From Halorussus caseinilyticus (lineage in GTDB: Archaea; Halobacteriota; Halobacteria; Halobacteriales; Haladaptataceae), in NCBI RefSeq assembly GCF_029338395.1, contig NZ_CP119809.1, forward strand, positions 1-64,000: a DNA stretch of 64,000 nt, in the 5' to 3' direction. This document shows, one piece after another, positions 47,311-55,228 of this stretch. Each line of letters opens with the position of its first letter. Position 1 is the stretch's first letter. A program made the position numbers and the translations under genes. The notes beneath the pieces are model-generated. The model searched no databases. It worked only from the letters and a program-made list of their open reading frames with translations, and had not been told where the DNA came from.

Positions 47311-49278
47311 ATGACTCCCTCTGGCAAGAAGATTCTCGTCGTCGACGACGAACCGGGGTTGGCCGATTTAGCGGCCGAGTACCTCCGGCGAATCGACGAC
47401 GAGATGTCGATTACGACGGCGACTTCCGCGAGCGAGGGTCTCTCGTATCTCGGGGACGACGACGAATTCGACTGCGTAGTCTCGGACTACAACATGCCCG
47501 AGATGAACGGACTGGAGTTTCTGGAGGCGGTACGCGACGACTACCCCTCGCTCCCGTTCATCCTCTACACCGGCAAGGGGAGCGAGGAAATCGCCTCGGA
47601 AGCGATTTCGGCGGGCGTCACCGACTACCTCCAGAAGGAGTCGGGCACCGACCACTACGAGGTGTTGGCCAACCGCATCGAGAACGCGATTTCGGAGAAC
47701 CGGGCCAAGGTGCAACTCCGTCGGACCGGGGAGAAAATCGAGGCGCTTCACGAAACCGCCGCCCGCGCCGCGACCTGCACCCACCGGACCGAACTCTGCC
47801 AACTCGCGGTCGATGCCGCCGAGGACATTCTGGCGTTCGACATCTGCGACATCAGTCTCTGCGAAGGGTCCCACCTCGTCCCCGCGGCAGTCTCGAAGGG
47901 CGTCCCGTCAGACGGTTACTACTGGTCTACCCCAGTGGATGCCGAGGACAACTTCGCGGCCCGAGCCTACAGACAGGGCGAGACGATTCGCATCGACGAC
48001 CTGCGCGACCACGGGGTCGCCCCGGCCGAGTCCGACTATCGCTCGACGCTGACCGTCCCCATCGACGACCACGGCGTCTTTCAGGCGGTTTCGCGCGACG
48101 TGGAGGGGTTCAGCGACAGGGACCTCGAACTCGCCGAACTCCTGTTGGCCCACGTCTCGGCCGCGCTGGACCGCATCCAGTCCGAAGAGCAACTCCGCGA
48201 CGAACGCGACAAGTTCGCCGCGCTATTCCACAACATTCCGCACGCCATCGGCGTCGGGTCGTTCGAGGACGGCGAACCCGTCATCACCGAGGCCAACCCG
48301 ACCTTCGAGGAGGTGTTCGGGTGGGACATCGAGGACATCGCCGGGCGACCGATAGACGACCTCATCGTCCCCGAGAGCGACTCGGCCGAGGACGAGGCGG
48401 CCGAAATCAACGAGCGAATGCGGGACGGCGAACACGTCTCGGGGTGGGAGGTCCGGCGCATCACCGCCGACGGTCCCCGTGACTTCCTGCTTCACACCGT
48501 CCTCGCGCCCGAAGAGGACGCGGACGGGTTCGTCGTCTACACGGACATCACCGAGCAGAAGCGCCGGGAGCGCGAACTCCAGCGCCAGAACCAACACCTC
48601 GACGAGTTCGTGAGCGTCCTCCGCCACGAGGTTCGGGATTCGCTCGCCACCGCCGACGACATCGCCGGACGACTCGACGCGGAAGACGCCGACCGACTCG
48701 ACCGACTCCGGACCGCGCTGGACCGAATCGAACGCCGCGTGGACGAGGCGGTCGAACTCGCCGAACGCGGCCGGATTCTCTCGGAGTCGGCAACCGCGTC
48801 GATTCCCGCGGTGGTCGAAGAGGCGTGGGAAGCAGTCGAGACGGGCGAAGCGACCCTCACGACCGACGACCCGCCGTCGGAGGTGTCCGGCGACGAGTCG
48901 CGCCTCGGAAGACTGTTCGAGACGCTGTTCCGGAACGTTCTCCGGTCGGCCGCGAGCGCTCGGGCGTCGGGCGACGATTCGGTCGAATCGTCGCCCGACG
49001 CGGCCGTCACCGTCGAAGTAGGCGCTCTCGACGGGCGAGACGGTCTCTACGTCGCCGTCGAGGGTGGTCGCGGCGGCGACACCGACGATGGCCTCGGGTG
49101 CGAGGGCGAGACTGGTTGCTCGCAGGCCGACGACGGACTCCGCGTCGTGGAAGACATCGCGCGAGTCCACGGGTGGACGGTCCGGACCGCCGACGGACCC
49201 TCGGACGACCGGCCGCCGGACGACGCCGGGGCCGACACCTGCCGAGTCGAACTGTGCTTTCCGAGCGCGGATGTCTGA
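47311..49278 (+). CDS. Receiver-GAF-PAS-histidine kinase hybrid protein
   Basis: 655 residues. Receiver (1-125): KKILVVDDEPGLADLAAEYL, phospho-acceptor Asp in CVVSDYNMPEMNGL, TGKGSEEIASEAISAGVTDY. A GAF-like domain (about 145-280), a PAS domain (about 300-420, ITEANPTFEEVFGWDIEDIA) and a His box (DEFVSVLRHEVRDSLATADD) follow. The ATPase domain is degraded: LFRNVLRSAA keeps one Asn, but the G1 DxGxG box is replaced by EGGRGG and the end is GCSQADDGLRVVEDIARVHG. It may be phosphorylated but a poor kinase. Two-component signalling; input unknown. Confidence 0.88.
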   Translation: MTPSGKKILVVDDEPGLADLAAEYLRRIDDEMSITTATSASEGLSYLGDDDEFDCVVSDYNMPEMNGLEFLEAVRDDYPSLPFILYTGKGSEEIASEAISAGVTDYLQKESGTDHYEVLANRIENAISENRAKVQLRRTGEKIEALHETAARAATCTHRTELCQLAVDAAEDILAFDICDISLCEGSHLVPAAVSKGVPSDGYYWSTPVDAEDNFAARAYRQGETIRIDDLRDHGVAPAESDYRSTLTVPIDDHGVFQAVSRDVEGFSDRDLELAELLLAHVSAALDRIQSEEQLRDERDKFAALFHNIPHAIGVGSFEDGEPVITEANPTFEEVFGWDIEDIAGRPIDDLIVPESDSAEDEAAEINERMRDGEHVSGWEVRRITADGPRDFLLHTVLAPEEDADGFVVYTDITEQKRRERELQRQNQHLDEFVSVLRHEVRDSLATADDIAGRLDAEDADRLDRLRTALDRIERRVDEAVELAERGRILSESATASIPAVVEEAWEAVETGEATLTTDDPPSEVSGDESRLGRLFETLFRNVLRSAASARASGDDSVESSPDAAVTVEVGALDGRDGLYVAVEGGRGGDTDDGLGCEGETGCSQADDGLRVVEDIARVHGWTVRTADGPSDDRPPDDAGADTCRVELCFPSADV

Positions 49279-49836
49279 CTACACTTCTCTCTCCCGGACG
49301 TACTCGGCGAACGTCTCGCCCTCCAACTCGGATTCGCGCGTGCCGACCCTCCGGTAGCCCCGGTTCTCGTAGAAGTCGTTGCCGATTTCGTTGTCGGCCA
49401 GCACTATCAGTCGGAGTCGCTCGGTCCCGTGTTCGGCGACCCACGTCTCGATGCGGTCGATGAGCGCGGACCCGATTCCCTCGCCCCAGTGGTCGGGGTG
49501 GACGTAGAGTCGGGCGAGTTCGGCCGCGGCGTCTTCCTCGCCGAGGACGCCCTCGCCGAATCCGACGATTCGCTGGTCTGCCGGTTCGTCGTCGGTCGCC
49601 CGTTCGTCTTTCCGTTCGTCTCCCGCTTCTCGCGGACGTTCCGCGACCAGAAACGCGCTGTCCTCGCGTTCGACCGACTGGCGAAGGTCGTAGAGGTCGT
49701 ACCAGTCGTTCGAGACCGCTTCGACGGTTTCGGCACCCAGAACGTCGTCGTACGCGGCGTGCCACGACTCGCGGGCGACGCGCCGAACGTCGGCCACGTC
49801 GCTCGTGGTCGCCGGGCGGACGGTCAGGTCGTCCAT
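49279..49836 (-). CDS. GNAT-family N-acetyltransferase
   Basis: 185 residues from ATG 49836 (MDDLTVRPATTSDVADVRRV); an earlier in-frame start at 49905 is out of family range. Contains the acetyl-CoA site LYVHPDHWGEGIGSALIDRI and the C-terminal LADNEIGNDFYENRGYRRVG. A variable Asp/Glu-rich insert lies in the middle. Its stop directly abuts the hybrid kinase stop (convergent). Substrate unknown. Confidence 0.88.
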   Translation of the reverse strand: MDDLTVRPATTSDVADVRRVARESWHAAYDDVLGAETVEAVSNDWYDLYDLRQSVEREDSAFLVAERPREAGDERKDERATDDEPADQRIVGFGEGVLGEEDAAAELARLYVHPDHWGEGIGSALIDRIETWVAEHGTERLRLIVLADNEIGNDFYENRGYRRVGTRESELEGETFAEYVREREV

Positions 49837-49913
49837 GCGTTGTAGGTGTGTAACCGGCGACAAATAGCTTCCGCGAGCGAGCATTTGAGTAATGAGGACC
49901 GCCAACTCCGACC

Positions 49914-50594
49914 ATGGCCGACTCCTCCGACCCCGAGTCGCGCAACGTCTCCGCTCCCGAGTCGCGCAACGTCTCCGCTCCCGAGTCGCGCAACGTCCTC
50001 GAACCGGGATGTTCGCGGTGTCCCGCGCTGGTCGAGTCCCGCGAGCGCATCTCGTGGGGCAACGGGTCGGTAGACGCCGAAGTTGTCGTCGTGGGCGAAG
50101 CGCCCGCGTTCGGCGACCCGGAGGCCGAGACGTGGCGCGGGGGCAACTGGACCGGGATGGCCTACACCTCTCGACACTCCGGTCGGGCGGTCCGGGACCT
50201 GTTCGCCGACGCCGGACTCGCCGACGGGGACCTCTACTTCACGAACGCCGTCAAGTGCTTTCCGAAGGAGGCCGACAGCGACCCCAATCCCACCAACCGC
50301 GAACCAACCGCCGAGGAACGAGCGAACTGCCGGGACCACCTCGCGGCCGAAATCGAGCAGGTGAACCCCGCGGTGGTGGCGACCACCGGCAAGCACGCCA
50401 CCCTGTCGGTACTCGGCGACCTTTCGGGTGGGTTTCTCGACGCGGTTCTCGAACCGCGCGAGTCTGCCGAGTTCGGGACCACCGTCCTCCCTCTGTTGCA
50501 CCCGTCGTACCAGAACGTCTGGTTGCCCCGAATCGGTCGCTCCCGCGAGGAGTACGTCGCCGAGATTCGAGCGGTCGTCGCCGCGCGGCGATGA
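49914..50594 (+). CDS. Uracil-DNA glycosylase (4Fe-4S, family 4/5-like)
   Basis: 226 residues. N-terminal three-fold peptide repeat (ESRNVSAP, ESRNVSAP, ESRNVLEP) encoded by a 24-bp DNA repeat at 49937-50002. The enzyme has FeS cysteines (CSRCPALVESRERISWGNGS; NAVKCFPKEAD; ANCRDHL), GEAPAFGDPEAETWRGGNW around the uracil pocket, and LLHPSYQNVWLP for DNA binding. It removes uracil from DNA to start base-excision repair. The repeats may have grown by slippage. Confidence 0.88.
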   Translation: MADSSDPESRNVSAPESRNVSAPESRNVLEPGCSRCPALVESRERISWGNGSVDAEVVVVGEAPAFGDPEAETWRGGNWTGMAYTSRHSGRAVRDLFADAGLADGDLYFTNAVKCFPKEADSDPNPTNREPTAEERANCRDHLAAEIEQVNPAVVATTGKHATLSVLGDLSGGFLDAVLEPRESAEFGTTVLPLLHPSYQNVWLPRIGRSREEYVAEIRAVVAARR

Positions 50595-50630
50595 GAGGTT
50601 GGCCGCCTATTTCAATGTCTGGCAATCATC

Positions 50631-50637
50631 TTTTAAT
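50631..50637 (+). promoter_or_regulatory. TATA-like element of the HTH_10 gene
   Basis: CTTTTAATG lies 24-30 bases before ATG 50661, which therefore fits a leaderless start better than the ATG at 50643, only 6 bases after the element. Confidence 0.4.
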
Positions 50638-50660
50638 GAAGCATGCCGATGTACGACGCG

Positions 50661-51308
50661 ATGAGTATCATCGCGGAGTTCACCACGCCCGCCGAGGAGT
50701 TCGCGCTGGGGGACGCGCTCGCCGCACACCCGGGGGTCCACGTCGAACTCGAAAAGGTCGTCCCGACCCGGATGCAGATTCTCCCCTTCTTTTGGGCGTG
50801 GGGTGAAAACTTAGACGCGTTCGCCGAGACGGTACGCGACCAGTCGCTCGTGGAGTCGCTGGAGGTGGTCGATTGCGTAGACGACCAGATACTCTACCGG
50901 GTCGAGTGGACCGACGTACTGACCGACCTCGGACGCATCATCCGGGAGACCGACGCCACCGTGTTGGAGGCCAGCGGTCAGTGCGACACGTGGCGGTTCG
51001 AACTCCGGTTCGCGTCCAACGAGGACGTGCGGTCGTTTCAGGCCGACTGCACCGACCACGACATCTCGCTGGAACTCCGGCGACTCCACTCGCTGACCGA
51101 AATCGACACCGACGACAAGTACGGCTTGACGCCCGAGCAACGCGAGACCCTGCTGACGGCGCTCGAACACGGCTACTTCGAGGAACCGCGCGACGTTACG
51201 CTCGAAGAACTCGCCGACCTGCTCGGTCTCTCGCCGACGGCGGTGTCGGGGCGGATGCGCCGGGCCGAGGCGAAACTCATCACCCGGACGCTCGTCACGG
51301 AGACCTGA
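50661..51308 (+). CDS. HTH_10 (Bat-type) transcriptional regulator
   Basis: 215 residues from ATG 50661 (MSIIAEFTTPAEEFALGDAL), the usual beginning of this family; ATG 50643 adds six residues. The N-terminal sensing domain (residues 1-145) is followed by HTH_10: GLTPEQRETLLTALEHGYFE, VTLEELADLLGLSPTAVSGR, MRRAEAKL. Third such regulator in the window and the only one of the three without a frameshift. Targets unknown. Confidence 0.9.
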   Translation: MSIIAEFTTPAEEFALGDALAAHPGVHVELEKVVPTRMQILPFFWAWGENLDAFAETVRDQSLVESLEVVDCVDDQILYRVEWTDVLTDLGRIIRETDATVLEASGQCDTWRFELRFASNEDVRSFQADCTDHDISLELRRLHSLTEIDTDDKYGLTPEQRETLLTALEHGYFEEPRDVTLEELADLLGLSPTAVSGRMRRAEAKLITRTLVTET

Positions 51309-51318
51309 CGGGACCGAC

Positions 51319-51849
51319 CTACAGCAGTCCCTCCTGCTCGGCGAGTAGGAGCGCCTCGATGGTGGCGTCGTTGGCGGGGTCCGCGCGCGCGGCGTCGAGG
51401 GCGTCCTCGACCGGCATCGTCCGGACCGAGAGGAACTCGTTGCTGTCGAGTTCGCGCTCGACGGGGGTCAGGCTCTCGGCGAAGACGATGCCTCGTTCGT
51501 GGCGCAGGACGCCGGTCGCACAGTAGAAGTCCTCCAGCAGGCTGACGCCCGCGGGGTCGAAGCCGGTCTCCTCGCGGAGTTCGCGCGCTCCGGCCTGCGT
51601 GTAGGACTCGCCGTCCTCCACGATTCCGGCCGGGCATTCGAGGCACTGCTCGCGGATGGCCGGTCGGTACTGCTCGACGAAGACGACTTCGCCGTCGGTG
51701 ACCGCCAGAATCACGACCGCGGGCGGGAGTTCGGCCCAGTAGTACTTCTTGGTCGAACCGTCGGGTTGCTCCACGAGGTCGTAGCCGCCGGTGTACCACC
51801 CGGTTTCGTACTCCACGACCGACTCGATGACGCGCCAGTCGTCGCTCAT
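51319..51849 (-). CDS. Nudix hydrolase, ADP-ribose pyrophosphatase-like
   Basis: 176 residues. Nudix box in ECPAGIVEDGESYTQAGARE (continuing LREETGFDP), preceded by TDGEVVFVEQYRPAIREQCL, as in ADP-ribose/NDP-sugar hydrolases. Probably cleaves ADP-ribose or a similar nucleoside diphosphate. Convergent with the HTH_10 gene. Confidence 0.88.
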   Translation of the reverse strand: MSDDWRVIESVVEYETGWYTGGYDLVEQPDGSTKKYYWAELPPAVVILAVTDGEVVFVEQYRPAIREQCLECPAGIVEDGESYTQAGARELREETGFDPAGVSLLEDFYCATGVLRHERGIVFAESLTPVERELDSNEFLSVRTMPVEDALDAARADPANDATIEALLLAEQEGLL

Positions 51850-52088
51850 GTGGAGTCGGTCGCCGTCCGGCGGCTAAAGCGTGACTACTCGGCGTCGAAC
51901 CCGGCTTTCGGACGAGCCTCGGATTTCCAATCTACTACAGTCGGCGCGCGCTGGCGAACCCAGCGAAGTGGGCGTGCGCTGACCGACCTGCCGACCGGCG
52001 CGTGCGGGCACGACCGCAAGCGTGTCGCGCCCACTCGCGCGAGATGAGGACCGCAGGCCGGAGCGAAGCGGAGGCCGAGGACCGAAAT

Positions 52089-52160
52089 CGGTTGGGGAGG
52101 GTGTGGTCCGCGGTCGCGGTGCGGTTGCGGTCCTCATTGGCTCAAGCCTGAAGTTAGCTC
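52089..52160. repeat. Dispersed-repeat copy in a 452-base gap
   Basis: CGGTTGGGGAGGGTGTGGTC, CGCGGTCGCGGTGCGGTTGC, GGTCCTCATTGGCTCAAGCC and TGAAGTTAGCTC run without a break: one of the two most complete copies, forward orientation. The rest of 51850-52301 has no gene; 52269-52276 (TTATAC) is a TATA-like site before the MntR-like gene. Confidence 0.8.
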
Positions 52161-52268
52161 TTCTCGACCCTGCCGCCGACTCTTCTCGACTCTTCTTCGG
52201 TTGTCGAACGCTTCTCAGACGCTTTCTCTTGTCACTACACGCCCGAACCTCACGTCTCCGGGAACAAA

Positions 52269-52276
52269 CTTATACT
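52269..52276 (+). promoter_or_regulatory. TATA box of the MntR-like gene
   Basis: ACTTATACTC, centred 29 bases before ATG 52302, fits a leaderless promoter. Confidence 0.5.
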
Positions 52277-52301
52277 CGCTCACGCCTACCACCCACGTAG
52301 C

Positions 52302-52817
52302 ATGAGCGAGGTTTCCGAGAGCGTCGGCCGGTACCTCAGCGCCATCTACCTGCTGACCGCCGACGCCGACCGGCGGGCGCGGACCAGCGAACTCGCCGAA
52401 ATTCTCGACGTGAGCGCCGCGAGCGTCACCGGGATGGTCACGTCGCTGGACGACCGGGGTCTCGCGGTCTACGAGAAGTACGAGGGCGTCACCCTCACCG
52501 ACGAGGGCGAGACGGCGGCCCGCGAGTTCACGTGGCGGCGGTGCGTCACCGAGAACTTCCTCGAAGACGACCTCGGTCTCGACCCGGCCGCGCTCCGGGA
52601 CGACGACGCCGCGGACGGACCGCTCGCCATCGGTCGAGTACTCTCCGAGGAGGCCGTCCACCGCCTCAAGGACCTCGTGGACCACCCCTGCGACGGGAAG
52701 TGTAGCGGCCCGAGCGCCGAGTACAGCGCGTGTCTGGACGACGCCGGAGAGTCGGACGAGAGCGCCGACGCCGACCGAACCGGTCTCGACGCCGACAACG
52801 TTGACGCCGAGTCGTAG
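52302..52817 (+). CDS. DtxR/MntR-family metal-dependent regulator
   Basis: 171 residues. Winged helix-turn-helix SVGRYLSAIYLLTADADRRA, LAEILDVSAASVTGMVTSLD, then the metal-binding/dimerisation region RRCVTENFLEDDLGLDPAAL, LSEEAVHRLKDLVDHPCDGK with the expected Cys/Glu/His ligands. The C-terminus is an acidic tail rather than an SH3-like domain. Likely represses metal-uptake genes in response to Fe or Mn; no such gene lies adjacent. Confidence 0.9.
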   Translation: MSEVSESVGRYLSAIYLLTADADRRARTSELAEILDVSAASVTGMVTSLDDRGLAVYEKYEGVTLTDEGETAAREFTWRRCVTENFLEDDLGLDPAALRDDDAADGPLAIGRVLSEEAVHRLKDLVDHPCDGKCSGPSAEYSACLDDAGESDESADADRTGLDADNVDAES

Positions 52818-52891
52818 CGCGAAGGCTGAAAGCAACGGAAAATATTGCTTAAGAAAACTAAAATCGTTTCTTCGGGAATAATTTCGTCTGT

Positions 52892-53302
52892 TTACACTAA
52901 CTCGCGGTAGACGCGACCGAACGCCTGCCGTCGGAGGGTCGCCACCGCCGCGCGCGGTTCGCGCTCGTAGGTCGCGGCCACGACGGTTTCGCCGAGCGCG
53001 TCGTGCCACGCGACGTTGCCGACGTTCTCGCTCCCGTGTTCGATGACTTCCCGGTCGCGGTCGGCCAGCCACTCGTCGTACTCCTCGCGCGTGCCGGTCC
53101 GGACTTCGAGCAACGAAGCGAAGAGGGCGTCGCGGGCCGTCTCGACCACTTCACCGGTCACGCGCTCGTCGTACTCGTCGGCGTCGAACGCCATCGCCTT
53201 CGCGGTCTCCTTGACGACCGTCTGGGCCGCGGGACCGACCGCCTCGTAGCGCTCTCGGGCGTCCGATTCGTCCTCGGGCGCGAGAAAGCCGTGGGTCTCC
53301 AT
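52892..53302 (-). CDS. DUF5809-family protein
   Basis: 136 residues, mainly helical (METHGFLAPEDESDARERYE, VVKETAKAMAFDADEYDERV, TREEYDEWLADRDREVIEHG, NVGNVAWHDALGETVVAATY). A Halobacteria-only family; it is divergent from the DUF5810 gene, and the pair is commonly neighbouring. Function unknown. Confidence 0.82.
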   Translation of the reverse strand: METHGFLAPEDESDARERYEAVGPAAQTVVKETAKAMAFDADEYDERVTGEVVETARDALFASLLEVRTGTREEYDEWLADRDREVIEHGSENVGNVAWHDALGETVVAATYEREPRAAVATLRRQAFGRVYRELV

Positions 53303-53660
53303 GGCCGGAGATTCGGAGTCGGGGGACTACTGGTTTTCGTCTACGCGTTAGCGCCGGAGAATCGGTGACCAGCACTGCGGGCGCTCCTGTTACCGTGTCG
53401 TCTTTTCGAGGGCCTGCTCGTTCTCTCCGCAACAGCACAGTAACCGCCGGAACTGCCGTGACGAATGCCTCGAAAGCCCCCGCCCGCTCGCGGTCTCTCC
53501 GCGGGATATTCCCGCTCGCTCACTCCGTTCACTCGCTCGAATAGTTGCCCGCGGAGACGACCACGGGCCTGCGGCCCGCGAGCGGACGGCCCCTTTATCC
53601 GCCCCTGTCGGTTGGTGGGGCGGGCGTTCGCTGGCGGATGGTCGGTCGAGCGCCCGCGTT

Positions 53661-53724
53661 CGGCGGGTCGGCCGAGCGCGTCCCGTCGGCGGGTCGGCCG
53701 AGCGCGTCCCGTCGGCGGGCCGAG
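53661..53724. repeat. 26-bp tandem repeat (2.4 units) upstream of DUF5810
   Basis: CGGCGGGTCGGCCGAGCGCG + TCCCGT occurs at 53661-53686 and 53687-53712, with a partial third unit to 53724. The 53303-53779 gap also holds a short palindromic CGGGCCTGCGGCCCG near 53566; no gene seen. Confidence 0.85.
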
Positions 53725-53779
53725 AGATTCCGTGGCGTCGAACGTGGCGCTTTTCGGCGCGGGCGACCAACTGGGCGAC

Positions 53780-54232
53780 ATGGGATACGCCTGTCCGGTG
53801 TGCGAGACGCCCCAATCCGACGCCGAACACCTCGCCAATCACCTCGCGTTCACGGCGATGCTCGGCGACGAGGGCCACGAGGCGTGGCTAGACGACCACG
53901 CGCCGGGGTGGAACGAGCAGGGCGAGGACGAACTCGCGGCGCGCGTCGAGGAGTACGCCAAGGAAGTCGGCTTCCCGCAGGTCTTCGAGGACACGACGGG
54001 CCACGACCACGGCGACGAACCGCGCGGCGGCGACCTGTTCGAAGACGAGTTAGAGCGTGCGAACGGCCGCGGTCGGGGGTCGATGGCAAGCGGCACGGGC
54101 GGGCGCGGCGCGGGCGGCGCGGGCGCGCTCGACGGCGAGGCACAGGAGATTCTACAGGAGGCCCAGCAGATGACCGAGGAGATGCTGGACGACGAGGACA
54201 CCGAGAGCGACGGCGACGACGAAGCGGAGTGA
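53780..54232 (+). CDS. DUF5810-family zinc-finger-like protein
   Basis: 150 residues from ATG 53780 (MGYACPVCETPQSDAEHLAN). A CxxC-HxxxH type motif (CPVCETPQSDAEHLANHLAF) suggests zinc binding, followed by a helical region and a Gly-rich linker (GMASGTGGRGAGGAGA-like) before an acidic helix (AQEILQEAQQMTEEMLDDED). The open frame extends upstream through repeats, but this ATG gives the family N-terminus. Function unknown; DUF5809 is next door. Confidence 0.8.
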   Translation: MGYACPVCETPQSDAEHLANHLAFTAMLGDEGHEAWLDDHAPGWNEQGEDELAARVEEYAKEVGFPQVFEDTTGHDHGDEPRGGDLFEDELERANGRGRGSMASGTGGRGAGGAGALDGEAQEILQEAQQMTEEMLDDEDTESDGDDEAE

Positions 54233-54340
54233 GCGACCGCCGAGCCACAGACTGCGAACGCTCGACTGACCATCCGCCGCGGTCCGGGTGGGTAACGGGG
54301 TCGCCCTAGCGGTACCGTTGCGAAGCGAGAAACCCGACCC

Positions 54341-54862
54341 TCACGCGTCCAAGTCCACGACCAGAATCAGCGCGTCCTCGCCGTCGTCGTAGTACCGGGG
54401 GATGGTCCGGAGGTACTGGAAGCCAAAGCCCCGGTACAGCGACAGCGCCGTCTCGTTGCTCGCGCGCACCTCTAACTTGACGCTCTGTGCGCCCTGCACC
54501 TCCAGCACGCGGAGCGAATGCTCCAGCAGGTCCGCGCCGACGCCCTCGCCGCGGTGGTCGGGATGCACCGCGATGTCCTTGACGTGGCCGAACGACCGAC
54601 CGTGGTTCGGCACGAGGTTGGCGACGACGTAGCCCACGACGTTCTCGTCCGCCCGCGGTTCGCCCTGCTCGTCGGCCGGAGACGGCCCGCCGCCGGTGAC
54701 GGCCACCAGAAAGCCCGGTTCGCCCAGATAGCGCTCGAACGCGGAGAACGGCCACGGCTGGTCGAACGAGGCCCGCTCGATACGTAGTACGGCGAGCAGG
54801 TCGGCCTGCACTGCCTGCCGGACTCGCACGTCGCCCTCGTCTTCCGCGTGAGTCGTTGTCAC
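54341..54862 (-). CDS. rimI: Ribosomal protein N-terminal acetyltransferase RimI-like
   Basis: 173 residues. RimI-type GNAT core: FDQPWPFSAFERYLGEPGFL, DIAVHPDHRGEGVGADLLEH (acetyl-CoA binding) and EVRASNETALSLYRGFGFQY, typical of the RimI/ArdI group. It acetylates protein N-termini in archaea. GNAT subfamily assignment is good but not certain. Confidence 0.85.
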   Translation of the reverse strand: MTTTHAEDEGDVRVRQAVQADLLAVLRIERASFDQPWPFSAFERYLGEPGFLVAVTGGGPSPADEQGEPRADENVVGYVVANLVPNHGRSFGHVKDIAVHPDHRGEGVGADLLEHSLRVLEVQGAQSVKLEVRASNETALSLYRGFGFQYLRTIPRYYDDGEDALILVVDLDA

Positions 54863-55023
54863 TGACCGCGATTTCTCGCCCGACCCTTATGAGTGTCATG
54901 CCCGAGACCGACCCCGCAATTCTTTAGTAGGATGAATCATAAGAAGTAAATGCACTCTCCGGCCGGAGGTGCAAGCTCCCGAAATCTCCCCCACCCACCC
55001 CCCACCTTTTGCGTACGACACTA

Positions 55024-55072
55024 CGAGCTTTTTATCGAGCGCAGTCGGCGACTGCGCTCGATAAAAAGCTCG
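55024..55072. repeat. Perfect inverted repeat, 24-bp arms, 1-base spacer
   Basis: CGAGCTTTTTATCGAGCGCA + GTCG (55024-55047) pairs exactly with 55049-55072 over a single G. The longest palindrome in the window. It lies 157 bases after the acn stop and 162 bases before rimI. The T-run/A-run in the arms makes it terminator-like for either direction; its length also allows cruciform formation. No gene in the surrounding 366-base gap. Confidence 0.92.
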
Positions 55073-55228
55073 ACCAAAAACACCGGAAGACAAACCGTGT
55101 CTTCCGAGCAGTCGGTCGCTCCGCTACTCGCTCGCGGTACAGACGCTAGCCCGCTGTTCCATACCGACCCTTGCGACACAGTAACCACTACTCAGAACGC
55201 GAAAAAACGGAAAAATTCGGCGTGCGAT

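Noticed and set aside
55024-55072. Terminal inverted repeat of a transposon
   Set aside because: Arms are adjacent with one base between and nothing is enclosed.
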